A stretch of 64,000 nucleotides of DNA from JADGNZ01 sp963715895. GTDB lineage: Bacteria > Acidobacteriota > Thermoanaerobaculia > Gp7-AA8. The number at the start of each line of letters is the position of its first letter. Positions within the stretch are counted from its first letter, which is position 1. The position numbers and the translations under genes were made by a program. The DNA is taken from the NCBI GenBank assembly GCA_963715895.1, contig OY970284.1, forward strand, positions 1,736,001-1,800,000, written 5' to 3'. This document shows, in pieces, positions 16,974 through 25,741 of the stretch. The notes under the pieces were generated by a model that had not been told where the DNA came from, did not search any database, and worked only from the letters and a program-made list of their open reading frames with translations.

Positions 16974-17441
16974 ATGTTCCGTACACTGGTCCGCTGGTAT
17001 GACCTGGCCATGTCGCGATGCTTCGACAGGCTGCGCAGCCCGCTCCTGCTGGTGCTTCGCCTGCTGTTCGGCTGGGGGCTCTTCCAGACCGGAAAAGGGA
17101 AGCTGGAGAACATCGATCGTTTCATCGACTTCCTCACGCACCTTCACGTCCCGATGCCGGCCGCGAACGCGCACTTCGTCGCCTCGCTCGAATGCGTCGG
17201 CGGCCTGCTTCTCATCCTCGGCCTGGCGTCCCGGCTGATCTGCATTCCACTGACGGTCAACTTCATCGTCGCCTACCTCACCGCCGACCACGACGCCGTC
17301 GTCAACTTCTTCAAGGACCAGGACGCCTTCACCAGCGCCGCCCCGTTCCTCTACCTCCTCGTCGCCCTCCTCATCCTCGCCTTCGGCCCCGGCTTCTTCT
17401 CGATCGATGAAGTGATCGGGCGGATGCGTAGACGGGGCTGA
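16974..17441 (+). CDS. bufD: DoxX-family membrane protein of the bufferin operon
   Basis: The 155-residue protein has four membrane helices and the DoxX features LLVLRLLFGWGLFQTGKGKL and LECVGGLLLILGLASRL. It starts 8 nt after bufC with an AAGGAGG site. DoxX proteins commonly close bufferin operons; their role there is not settled and may be redox or metal related. The bufD name is assigned by position. Confidence 0.88.
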   Translation: MFRTLVRWYDLAMSRCFDRLRSPLLLVLRLLFGWGLFQTGKGKLENIDRFIDFLTHLHVPMPAANAHFVASLECVGGLLLILGLASRLICIPLTVNFIVAYLTADHDAVVNFFKDQDAFTSAAPFLYLLVALLILAFGPGFFSIDEVIGRMRRRG

Positions 17442-17455
17442 TCCCGAGCGGTGTG

Positions 17456-17848
17456 TCAGGAGGGCGTCAACACAGCCGCGGGATAATGACGGAACAATTC
17501 GTCATTGGTCACAATGGTCAGTTGGTGGGCCAATGCCTGGCAGATCAGCATCCGGTCGAATGGGTCACGATGGTGCGCTGGCAGCGAAAGAAGGTTCGAA
17601 ACCGCTTCCCGGTCCAGGGCGAGATCTGCGATTCGATGCGCAATCCTGCTCGCGTTGATGTATTCATCAGCGGCCGCGGGCAACGGAAGCTTGCCGGTTT
17701 GATTCTTGACTAAAGCCTCCCAGACGGAGACGACACTCAGGTAGACCTCGTTGGATTTGTCGCGGATTGCGTCGAGCGCATACCGCGGAAGTTTTGGATC
17801 ATTGCTGATGTACCAGAGGAAGGCGTGCGTATCGAGGAGTAGCTTCAT
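17456..17848 (-). CDS. vapC: PIN-domain toxin, VapC type
   Basis: The 130-residue protein starts with MKLLLDTHAFLWYI, carrying the first PIN-domain aspartate. The conserved SVVSVWEALVKNQTGKL Glu block, DPFDRMLICQA with its Asp, and IVTND near the end complete the acidic metal site of the RNase. Its start overlaps the antitoxin stop by 4 nt, the typical toxin-antitoxin arrangement. It is convergent with the bufferin operon. Confidence 0.93.
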   Translation of the reverse strand: MKLLLDTHAFLWYISNDPKLPRYALDAIRDKSNEVYLSVVSVWEALVKNQTGKLPLPAAADEYINASRIAHRIADLALDREAVSNLLSLPAHHRDPFDRMLICQALAHQLTIVTNDELFRHYPAAVLTPS

Positions 17849-18081
17849 CGACCCTCGAAGGCGTCGAGTACGTCGTCTGGAAGCGGATCGTCGAAGTCGT
17901 CGGGGACCACGAACTCGCCCGCGGCAAGTCCCACCGGCCGAAGCGCCTCGGTTTCCGTAAAGGGCCGGATCTCCGCCACTGGCCGCTCCCCTTGATATAC
18001 GACGACGGTCTCGCCACCGATTACGCGATGGAAATACTCGGACGCTTCGTTCTCAACTTGATCGAGCGTGGCTTTCATCAC
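17845..18081 (-). CDS. Antitoxin, Phd/YefM-like
   Basis: The 78-residue protein starts MKATLDQVENEASEYFHRVI and continues with GGETVVVYQGERPVAEIRPF, the N-terminal beta-alpha DNA-binding fold of Phd/YefM-family antitoxins. The acidic, disordered-looking C-terminus (DDFDDPLPDDVLDAFEGR) would bind the PIN toxin. Such antitoxins repress their own operon, so the promoter upstream is probably autoregulated. Confidence 0.88.
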   Translation of the reverse strand: MMKATLDQVENEASEYFHRVIGGETVVVYQGERPVAEIRPFTETEALRPVGLAAGEFVVPDDFDDPLPDDVLDAFEGR

Positions 18082-18380
18082 CCATCATTCTAACAAATCA
18101 GAGATCCGGTCGACTGTCGTGCTCCGATCGTGAAGCGCAGTCAAGAGGTTTACGGCCCGGAGCGCCGGCGAGAGACGCCAGCGCTCCGGAAACTTCGTGA
18201 GGGGTCTTCGATGTGGGTCATTCGCCGCACCACGGTTCAGATTGTGACCTCCTTGTAACATCGAAGCGGGTCAGGAAAGCTACCAAAAAGGCGCGAAACC
18301 CCTCGATTTGGGGCGGCACAGCTCTTGATCTAGCTCAGCCCTATTCGCCTCAAAATTTAAGGTTTACGAAGGGAATGTAA
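18082..18380 (+). other. 299-bp intergenic region with a structured 5' leader
   Basis: No gene was found here. The last ~90 nt before the exoprotein could fold: GGCG (18290-18293) can pair with CGCC (18346-18349), enclosing a hairpin with CCCC (18299-18302) and GGGG (18310-18313) and a second stem formed by the AGCT repeats in AGCTCTTGATCTAGCT. It may be a leader RNA for the secreted protein. Promoter elements were not assigned. Confidence 0.35.
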
Positions 18381-21300
18381 GTGAAGAAGATCTCTCTCCT
18401 GCTGGTCGTCGTTTCTCTTTTCCTGGCCACGGTTGCCCTTGCCCAGGGACCTCCCAACACGCCTCCGGGGCAAGCGAAGAAGTTTCCCTCGGTTGACGAA
18501 CAACTCAAGAAGGCCCACGCGAATCCCGGCAGTGCTCTGGACAAGCTGATTCGGAATAACCAGGACTTTTCCAAGCTCAAAGACAAAGACGCGGACGATC
18601 CGATCGTTCCACCCTGGCTCAAGGTCTACTGGCGCAAGGGACATCCCGAAGCCAACTATGACAACGACAACGACAAGTCGGGCGGCTATCCCCTGGTTCT
18701 GAAGGAAATCCTGGAATGGATGATGAGCCACCAGGACCTCCAGCCGGGTCCTCCCGAGGCCAGCATGGCACCGGGACGTTCGTTCGGCGATCTCGACGAG
18801 GATGAAACGGCTGGAGTCGTGCCCACGTTCGCAATGGGACGCTTCGGGCCCATCGTCGCCCTCTCGGCCAGCGCTGGAACGAATGTCCGCGAGTCCGGAG
18901 CGCAAACAGCTCCTCGCAGCGAGTCGGACATCCGCATCAACTATTGGAACCCGAGCAAGATCATCGCTGCCTCGAACAACATCAGCGGCTCCGGTACCCA
19001 GGGTGAGTACTACTCGAGCGACGGCGGCGTGACGTGGGGTCAGACGAACCTGCCGCTCGCCAGCGGCGACTCGTTCCATTCCGATCCGACTGTCGACTGG
19101 AGCTCGGATGGCACGGCCTGGTCGACGACGATGGGGATCAACTCCGGCCAGACCGTGCTGAAGGTCCAGTCCTACCGCTCGACCAACGGCGGTGCGACCT
19201 GGACGTTCGATGGAACCATCTCCGGAAGCCAGACGAACACCGACAAGCAGATGCAGTGGATCGACCATAGCGCGTCCTCGCCGTTTGCGAACAACAACTA
19301 CGTCATCTGGCACAACGGAAACCCCGCCTTCATGAACCACCGTACCTCCGCGGGTTGGGGCACTCCCATCCAGGTGAGCGATGCCTCGGCGACCGGCACC
19401 TGCATCGGCGCGGACGTGAAGACAAACTCCGCCGGCGACGTGTTCGGATTCTTTCCCGACACCGGCTCGCGCGGCATCTTCGTCGTGAAGTCGACGAACG
19501 GCGGCACCAGCTTTGCCACCCCGGTGAAGCTCGTCACCACCTTCGATTCGTACGACATCGGCGTGCCGGCAATGGCCAGTCGCAGGATTCTTCTCTACGT
19601 CTCGGGCGGCACATACAGGAACGGCACGACGAACAACGTCTACGCCCTCTGGACCGACCTTTCGGGCGATACGGGCTGCACCACGGCCGCGAACGAGCCC
19701 GGCACCAGCACCACCTCGACCTGCAAAACGCGCGTCTGGTTCGCGCGCTCCACCGACGGCGGCGCCACCTGGAGCGCCCGCGTAAAGCTCAACAACCAGA
19801 GCGGGCTCAATGACCAGTTCAACCAGTTTCTCGCCGTCGACGAGACCAACGGCAACCTCGGCGCGATCTACTACGACACGGTGGCCGACGCGGGCCGTAA
19901 GAAGGTCGATCTCTACTATCAGATGTCGGCGGACGGCGGTGTCACGTGGGACCCGGCTGTCAAGGTCACGACAGCCATGACCGACGAGACCACCGCCGGG
20001 GCCGATTCCGGCAACCAGTTCGGCGATTACAACAGCATCTCCGGCTTCGGCAATGCGTTCTTCCCCACCTGGACGGACCGCCGCAACAACGCCAGTGAGG
20101 AGGTCTGGACGGCGAAGATCACCACGTCGACCACTCCCACCTTCTCGATCTCAGGCAACGCTGGGACGACCGGAGCCACCGTCACCGCCGGATCGGGATC
20201 GGCCACGAGCGATTCGTCCAGCAACTACTCCATCGCCAACCTCGCCGCCGGCACCTACACCGTGACGCCCAGCAAGAGCGGCTGCACCTTCTCGCCGGTC
20301 TCCAGCTCCGTCACCATCACGGCAGCCAACGTCACGGGGATCAACTTCACCGCCTCGTGCACGGCACCCACCTTTACGATCAGCGGCAACGCCGGCACCT
20401 CAGGCGCAACCGTCACCGCGGGAACCTCCTCCACCACCAGCGACGGCTCGAACAACTACACCATGTCGGGCTTCGTCGCCGGCACCTACACCGTCACGCC
20501 GAGCAAGTCCGGCTGCACCTTCTCGCCCGTCTCGAGCTCGGTGACGATCACCTCCTCCAACGTCGTCGCGAACTTCACCGCCTCGTGCGGCACCGGCGAC
20601 ACACAGCTCACCAGCGGCGTCGCGCTGACCGGCCAGAGCGTGGCCCTGAACGCGTGGAAGTACTACTTCATCACCGTCCCCGCGGGCGCCACGAATCTGA
20701 CGTTCGCCACGACCAGCGCCACGAGCGACGTCGACATCTACACACAATTCAACGCCAAGCCCACCCTGACCGCATACATCTGCCGGCCGTACACCTCGTC
20801 CGGTAACGAGACCTGCTCGGCGACCAACCCGGCCGCCGGCACCTGGTGGGTCGGGGTGAATGGCTACACTGCCGGCAACTTCACCATCACCGGCACGGTG
20901 ACGACGCCGGTGGCCACCTTCTCGATCTCCGGCAGCGCCGGGACTCCCGGCGCAACCGTTACCGCCGGATCGCAGGGCGCCACCAGCGACGCCTCGAACA
21001 ACTACACCATCGCCGGACTGGCCAACGGCACCTACACGGTGACTCCGAGCAAGAGCGGTTGCACCTTCACGCCGGCCAGCAGCTCCGTGACGATCACCGG
21101 CGCGAACGTGACCGGAACCAACTTCACAGCCAGCTGCAGCGGTCCTACGACGCTCTTCTCCAACGGTTTCGAGAGCCTCACCGGCTGGGCCACCGTACAG
21201 GTTTCCGGCACGGCCGGCGCCTGGACCATCGTCACGGCCGGCACCCATCCGACGAACGCGCCGCACGGCGGCAGCAGTCTCGCCAGATTCAACTCGTTCG

Positions 21301-21626
21301 ATTCCGCGAGCGGCTCACAGACGCGGATCTATCAGACAACCGGCTTCGCCATCCCGGGCACGGCCACCACGGCCACCCTGAAGTTCTGGGTGTATCACGA
21401 CACCGGTTTTTCGACCGACGCGGACCGCGTTCAGGTGCAGGCCTCGACCGGTACCTGGGCGAACGTCGGCACCGCCATCAACCGCTACGACGGCTCAACG
21501 GGCTGGAAGCAGCACACCATCGATCTGACCGCCTACAAGGGAACGACTGTCCAATTAGGCTTCCTCGGCATCAGCGTATTCGGCAACGATGTGTACATCG
21601 ACGACGTGATCGTCACCACGCCATAG
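18381..21626 (+). CDS. Large secreted BNR/sialidase-like protein with repeat domains
   Basis: The 1081-residue protein starts at a GTG preceded by GAAGGGA and has a signal peptide ending near VALAQG. Residues about 150-580 form a BNR-type propeller with repeated S-x-D-G-G-x-T-W motifs. Two ~70-residue carboxypeptidase-regulatory-like repeats (FSISGNAGTTGATVTAGS and kin, with SGCTFSPVSSSVTIT) follow, then a bacterial pre-peptidase (PPC) domain (VDIYTQFNAKPT, GTWWVGVNGY), a third repeat, and a C-terminal MAM/choice-of-anchor-J-like jelly roll (GWKQHTIDLTAYKG, DVYIDDVIV). Substrate binding or sialidase activity is not shown. No membrane tail is present, so it is likely released. Confidence 0.85.
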   Translation: MKKISLLLVVVSLFLATVALAQGPPNTPPGQAKKFPSVDEQLKKAHANPGSALDKLIRNNQDFSKLKDKDADDPIVPPWLKVYWRKGHPEANYDNDNDKSGGYPLVLKEILEWMMSHQDLQPGPPEASMAPGRSFGDLDEDETAGVVPTFAMGRFGPIVALSASAGTNVRESGAQTAPRSESDIRINYWNPSKIIAASNNISGSGTQGEYYSSDGGVTWGQTNLPLASGDSFHSDPTVDWSSDGTAWSTTMGINSGQTVLKVQSYRSTNGGATWTFDGTISGSQTNTDKQMQWIDHSASSPFANNNYVIWHNGNPAFMNHRTSAGWGTPIQVSDASATGTCIGADVKTNSAGDVFGFFPDTGSRGIFVVKSTNGGTSFATPVKLVTTFDSYDIGVPAMASRRILLYVSGGTYRNGTTNNVYALWTDLSGDTGCTTAANEPGTSTTSTCKTRVWFARSTDGGATWSARVKLNNQSGLNDQFNQFLAVDETNGNLGAIYYDTVADAGRKKVDLYYQMSADGGVTWDPAVKVTTAMTDETTAGADSGNQFGDYNSISGFGNAFFPTWTDRRNNASEEVWTAKITTSTTPTFSISGNAGTTGATVTAGSGSATSDSSSNYSIANLAAGTYTVTPSKSGCTFSPVSSSVTITAANVTGINFTASCTAPTFTISGNAGTSGATVTAGTSSTTSDGSNNYTMSGFVAGTYTVTPSKSGCTFSPVSSSVTITSSNVVANFTASCGTGDTQLTSGVALTGQSVALNAWKYYFITVPAGATNLTFATTSATSDVDIYTQFNAKPTLTAYICRPYTSSGNETCSATNPAAGTWWVGVNGYTAGNFTITGTVTTPVATFSISGSAGTPGATVTAGSQGATSDASNNYTIAGLANGTYTVTPSKSGCTFTPASSSVTITGANVTGTNFTASCSGPTTLFSNGFESLTGWATVQVSGTAGAWTIVTAGTHPTNAPHGGSSLARFNSFDSASGSQTRIYQTTGFAIPGTATTATLKFWVYHDTGFSTDADRVQVQASTGTWANVGTAINRYDGSTGWKQHTIDLTAYKGTTVQLGFLGISVFGNDVYIDDVIVTTP

Positions 21627-21652
21627 CGCCTTATCACTCTGCAACGCAGATC

Positions 21653-21682
21653 AAGGGGAGGGCTCAGCGCCCTCCCCTTTTT
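21653..21682 (+). terminator. Rho-independent terminator after the BNR exoprotein
   Basis: AAGGGGAGGG-CTCAGCG-CCCTCCCCTT followed by a T-run forms a 10-bp stem ending in a U-tract, a classic intrinsic terminator about 27 nt after the stop. Confidence 0.9.
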
Positions 21683-21715
21683 CGTGGTGTCTGTTGCGGT
21701 GTACCATCCCATTGG

Positions 21716-22078
21716 ATGCGCCTCACCGCGGGATGGCTGCTGGCTCTCAGCATCGCTCTGCTCTTTGCGGACGCGTACGCCGCCGCGCGGATGACGAAGA
21801 GCTGCTGCTGCGCGGCCATGTCGAAGAACGCATGCCCGCTCAGACAGCCCAGCCACCGCACTTGCGGCCAAAGCACTTCCTGTTCGATGGATCGGTCGGA
21901 TGCGGGCACGTCCGCGCAATTCCTCCTTTCGCAGCAGAACCGTGAACCGTCGAAGCTGACCGTATCTCCCGTTCGAGCATGGCGGGCTTCCGTCGCCCGG
22001 CTCTTCGTGCCTTCTTCCGATGCGCTGCCGAATGCGCTGAATACTCCGCCGGATATCCCGCCTCCTCGAAGCGCCTGA
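21716..22078 (+). CDS. Small exported Cys-rich protein upstream of a TonB receptor
   Basis: The 120-residue protein begins with a signal peptide (MRLTAGWLLALSIALLFADA) followed by a Cys/Met cluster, SCCCAAMSKNACPLR, then CGQSTSCSM, for eight cysteines in about 34 residues. The remainder is Pro/Ser-rich. The Cys/Met cluster could bind a soft metal such as copper. It lies 44 nt ahead of a TonB receptor on the same strand, so they probably share a transcript. I do not recognise the family. Confidence 0.6.
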   Translation: MRLTAGWLLALSIALLFADAYAAARMTKSCCCAAMSKNACPLRQPSHRTCGQSTSCSMDRSDAGTSAQFLLSQQNREPSKLTVSPVRAWRASVARLFVPSSDALPNALNTPPDIPPPRSA

Positions 22079-22122
22079 ATCCCTTTCTATCGACATCGAG
22101 ATTCAGACCGAGGAGGGTTCTG

Positions 22123-24354
22123 ATGATTTCCTCGTGCTCGCGCGTGAGCGCGCGACGCTCTCTTTTTTTCATCCTTGTTCTTCTGCTCATCGCAAGCAGC
22201 CTATCGGCAACGATTTTCGGCACGATCCGCGGCACGGTGCGAGACGTCCAGGGTCGTCCCGTGACGGGCGCCGCGGTAACGCTGCAATCACAAACGGCGC
22301 AGTGGAGCCGTGCACTGAAGACCGGCGCAAACGGCGCGTTCTCATTCGCGGCCGTTCCATTTGGTTCCTACAAGTTGCTGGTACAGGCCTCCGGACTGGC
22401 CTCTTCCTCACGCACACTCATCCTCAATTCGGGTGCGGTACTGAACGTGCCGATCGATTTGCCGCTTGCGGCGGTGAGCGAGGAAGTGCAGGTGACGGCC
22501 ACGACGGCCGCCGTCGATCCGCGCTCATCGACGACGGAGAGCACCGTGACCCGCCAGGCGATCGCCGAGGTGCCGGGGGCCGACCGCTCGAACAGTCTGT
22601 CAATGATTACCGACTTTGTTCCCGGTGCGTACATGGTCCACGATCAACTGCATATCCGCGGCGGCCATCAGGTGGGGTGGATGATCGACGGCGTGCCGGT
22701 TCCGAACACGAACATCGCCAGCAACGTCGGCCCGCAATTCGACCCGAAAGACATCGAGTCTCTCGAAGTGCAGCGGGGCGGCTACTCGGCCGAGTATGGC
22801 GATCGTACCTACGCCGTTTTCAACGTCATCCCGCGCTCCGGCTTCGAGCGCAGCAACGAAGGACACCTCCTCCTCGGCTACGGAACCCGCAGAAGTACCA
22901 ACGATCAACTGAACCTCGGCAGCCATACCGAGCGCTTTGCCTACTACGTCAGCGCCAATGCCAATCGGACCGACGCCGGATTGGAGACGCCGGTGGCACG
23001 GATCATCAACGATGGCGCCAGCGGCTACGGCGGTTTTGCCTCACTGATCTTCCTTCCCAACGACGTCGATCAGTTTCGCGTGGTTACCTCGGCCCGCGCC
23101 GATCGCTACGACATCCCGAATGACGAAGAGCTGCAGGCCGCGGGGGTGCGCGACCGCGAACGGGAAGAGGATACGTTCGTCAATCTTTCGTGGGTGCGCG
23201 TTCTTTCTCCCGATTCGCTGCTCACCATCGCGCCGTTTTTCCACGCGAACGCCGCGCGCTTCGATGGCGGCGCGGAAGATCCCATCGTGACCACGGATCA
23301 CCGCTCTTCCCGCTACGCCGGCGGGCAGTTGCGTTACGCGCTCACGCTCGGCCGGAATGAGGCCCGTATCGGCGCATTCTCATTCAGTGAACGCGATTCC
23401 ACGCTCTTCGGCCTGCGGGCGAACGACGGCAGCGATGTGGCGCTGTCGCAGAGTCAGAAGGTCGGCGGGAACGTGGAGTCGCTATTCGCCGAGGATGAGT
23501 ACAACGCCTCGTCCTGGCTTACGGTGAGAGCGGGAGTGCGCTACACGCGCTTTCGTGCGGGACTGCGTGAATCGGCGCTCAGCCCGCGTGCCGGTGTATC
23601 GATCCACCTGCCCGGCACGAGTGCTGTCCTTCGCGCGTCATACGGCTCCTACTATCAGGAGCCGCCGCTCTCGACCATCTCCGGTCCGCTCCTCCAGTTT
23701 GCGATCGATCAGGGCTTCGGCTTCCTCCCGCTGCACGGCGAGCGCGACCGTCAGGCCGAAGTCGGGATCGGAATCCCCCTCGCCGGCTGGACGGTCGACG
23801 CCGCGGCATTCCGCACGAACGCCCGGAACTTCTTCGATCACGACGTCCTCGGCAACTCGAACATCTTCTTCCCGCTCACGATCGACCGCGTCTTCATCCA
23901 CGGCTTCGAGACGTCGGTGCAGTCCTCTCAGCTCGCCGGCGGCGCGCGCGTTCATTTTGCCTATTCGCATCAGACGGTTGAAGGCGAGGGGGGCGTGGCC
24001 GGAGGACTCACCGACTTCACGCCGCCGGAAGAGGGTCGTTTCTTCCTCGATCATGACCAGCGACAGACGCTCAGCGCCGGTACGACCGTGCAGTTGCCGC
24101 GCGACTTCTGGATCGGCGGAAATCTCAACTACGGTTCCGGCTTCCTCGATGGCGACGGCCCCGCTCACCTTCCGAGCCATGCGACGCTCGACCTCGCCGC
24201 CGGCACCCGCTGGAACCACTGGTCACTCAAGCTCACCGCCGTGAACCTCTTCGACAAGCGCTACCTGCTCGACCAGAGCAACACGTTCGGAGGGACGCAT
24301 TACAACGAAGCGCGCGTGATATCCGTCCAGGTCGATCGGAGGTTCGCCTACTGA
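22123..24354 (+). CDS. TonB-dependent receptor with carboxypeptidase-regulatory N-domain
   Basis: The 743-residue protein starts at ATG 22123 with GAGGAGGG upstream and has a basic signal peptide. Residues about 30-115 are a carboxypeptidase-regulatory-like domain (GTIRGTVRDVQGRPVTGAAV). The plug follows (IRGGHQVGWMIDGVPVPNTN, LEVQRGGYSAEYGDR), then a 22-strand-type barrel ending in VQVDRRFAY with a terminal aromatic. It imports an unknown ligand using TonB energy; the neighbouring Cys-rich gene hints at a metal. At ~740 residues it is shorter than the ~1000-residue OAR-type receptors common in Acidobacteriota. Confidence 0.9.
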   Translation: MISSCSRVSARRSLFFILVLLLIASSLSATIFGTIRGTVRDVQGRPVTGAAVTLQSQTAQWSRALKTGANGAFSFAAVPFGSYKLLVQASGLASSSRTLILNSGAVLNVPIDLPLAAVSEEVQVTATTAAVDPRSSTTESTVTRQAIAEVPGADRSNSLSMITDFVPGAYMVHDQLHIRGGHQVGWMIDGVPVPNTNIASNVGPQFDPKDIESLEVQRGGYSAEYGDRTYAVFNVIPRSGFERSNEGHLLLGYGTRRSTNDQLNLGSHTERFAYYVSANANRTDAGLETPVARIINDGASGYGGFASLIFLPNDVDQFRVVTSARADRYDIPNDEELQAAGVRDREREEDTFVNLSWVRVLSPDSLLTIAPFFHANAARFDGGAEDPIVTTDHRSSRYAGGQLRYALTLGRNEARIGAFSFSERDSTLFGLRANDGSDVALSQSQKVGGNVESLFAEDEYNASSWLTVRAGVRYTRFRAGLRESALSPRAGVSIHLPGTSAVLRASYGSYYQEPPLSTISGPLLQFAIDQGFGFLPLHGERDRQAEVGIGIPLAGWTVDAAAFRTNARNFFDHDVLGNSNIFFPLTIDRVFIHGFETSVQSSQLAGGARVHFAYSHQTVEGEGGVAGGLTDFTPPEEGRFFLDHDQRQTLSAGTTVQLPRDFWIGGNLNYGSGFLDGDGPAHLPSHATLDLAAGTRWNHWSLKLTAVNLFDKRYLLDQSNTFGGTHYNEARVISVQVDRRFAY

Positions 24355-24376
24355 CCCGACGTTGCTCGCGAGGAGT

Positions 24377-24508
24377 GGACGGGGACAGTCGTTCCTGTTT
24401 CCAGGCCACTCACCGGCTGAATCGTTCCGTTCATTGAAAAAGCGGTTCGGGCTTCCCGCCGAGGCTATTATCTGCTGCCGCCTCGCCCGAGCGCAGGAGA
24501 AACCGACC
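24377..24508 (+). promoter_or_regulatory. Conserved leader element, copy 1
   Basis: This ~130-bp sequence recurs at 27621-27747 and 30961-31089. Conserved blocks are CACTCA, TCATTGAAAAAGCGGTTCGG, CTGCCGCC and GAGAAACCGACC just before the start codon; here the start is GTG followed by AAACGAATTGC. GCGG and CCGC blocks can pair around an inner GGGC/GCCC-type stem, which suggests a structured RNA leader. It differs most from the other copies in the loop region. Confidence 0.6.
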
Positions 24509-25741
24509 GTGAAACGAATTGCATTCGTGCTGATCGCCGGTGCAACCGTGCTGCGCGCGCAAACGAGCGATCTCCCGATGGCGCAGGCATCGGGGACGGG
24601 ACGAAATCCGGACGCGGCGCCGATGTCGATGCTCATGACCTCCGCGGGCAGGTGGACGCTGGCTCTGCACGCGCAAGCATTTCTCGATCACGCCAACGAC
24701 TCAGGACCGCGTGGCGGGGAAAAGACGTTCTCGACGAATTGGATGATGGGGACGGCCTCCCGGCCCCTCGCCGGCGGAACGCTGGCATTTCGCACGATGC
24801 TCAGTCTCGAGCCCGCCACGATCTCGCAGCGAAAGTATCCCGAGCTCTTTCAGACCGGCGAGACCGCCTTCGGCAAACAGCTCATCGATGGGCAGCACCC
24901 GCATGATTTCTTCATGGAGCTCGCCGCCGAATACGTGCATCCGGTCGGACGCGCCACCGGCTATCTCTACCTTGCGCCGGTCGGCGATCCCGCGATCGGT
25001 CCGGTCGCCTTTCCCCACCGCGAGTCGGCCATGGAGTTGCCCCAGGCTCCGATCGGCCATCACTTCGAGGATTCGACGCACATCGCCTATGACGTGATCA
25101 CCGCTGGCGTGACCGAGGGACCGGTCACGCTCGAAACAAGCACGTTTCACGGAGGGGAGCCTGACGAGAACCGCTGGAACATCGAGAGTGGGCCGATCAA
25201 CTCCTGGGCCGCGAGGCTGCGCATCCGGCCGGCGCGGTCACTCGACTTTCAGGTTTCGCACGCCTGGCTGACAAAGCCGGAACGGATCGAGCCCGGCTAC
25301 GCAACGCGCACTACGGCGTCGCTCAGCTACTCTCTTCAACGCTCGGCCCTGGCCTGGAGCAGTACGCTGGGGTGGGGCCACGTCTACAAGGAAGTCCATG
25401 ACCGCGAGCTCAACGCCTGGCTCGTGGAGAGCAATCTGCGGCTTTTTTCGCGAAACCATCTGACCATCCGCGCGGAGTCGGTCGACAAAGACGAGCTGTT
25501 CCCGCATCCGATTCTCACGGTCGTACCGCGCCCCGCCCTTCCCGTTCGCGTCTTTCTGGTTGAGGCCTATACCGCCGGCTATACGTTTGATTTGATTCGG
25601 GCCGCCACCAGCACGACCGGCCTCGGCGCGAACGTGACGAGCTACATCTTCCCGACGATTCTTCGCGGGTTCTACGGTGCACATCCGCACAGCGTGATCG
25701 TCTATCTGCGTTTCCGCCTCGGCGCAGACATGAGCATGTGA
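24509..25741 (+). CDS. Outer-membrane protein of unknown function
   Basis: The 410-residue protein starts at GTG 24509 with CAGGAGA upstream and has a short signal peptide ending LRAQ. The remainder alternates polar and aromatic residues like an outer-membrane barrel and ends in VIVYLRFRLGADMSM. Distinctive blocks are DGQHPHDFFMELAAEY, GPVAFPHRESAMELP and GHHFEDSTHIAYDVIT, with many His residues. I do not recognise a named family. It follows the TonB receptor and is preceded by leader copy 1, the same element that precedes a second TonB receptor at 31090, so the two may be co-regulated. Confidence 0.75.
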   Translation: MKRIAFVLIAGATVLRAQTSDLPMAQASGTGRNPDAAPMSMLMTSAGRWTLALHAQAFLDHANDSGPRGGEKTFSTNWMMGTASRPLAGGTLAFRTMLSLEPATISQRKYPELFQTGETAFGKQLIDGQHPHDFFMELAAEYVHPVGRATGYLYLAPVGDPAIGPVAFPHRESAMELPQAPIGHHFEDSTHIAYDVITAGVTEGPVTLETSTFHGGEPDENRWNIESGPINSWAARLRIRPARSLDFQVSHAWLTKPERIEPGYATRTTASLSYSLQRSALAWSSTLGWGHVYKEVHDRELNAWLVESNLRLFSRNHLTIRAESVDKDELFPHPILTVVPRPALPVRVFLVEAYTAGYTFDLIRAATSTTGLGANVTSYIFPTILRGFYGAHPHSVIVYLRFRLGADMSM

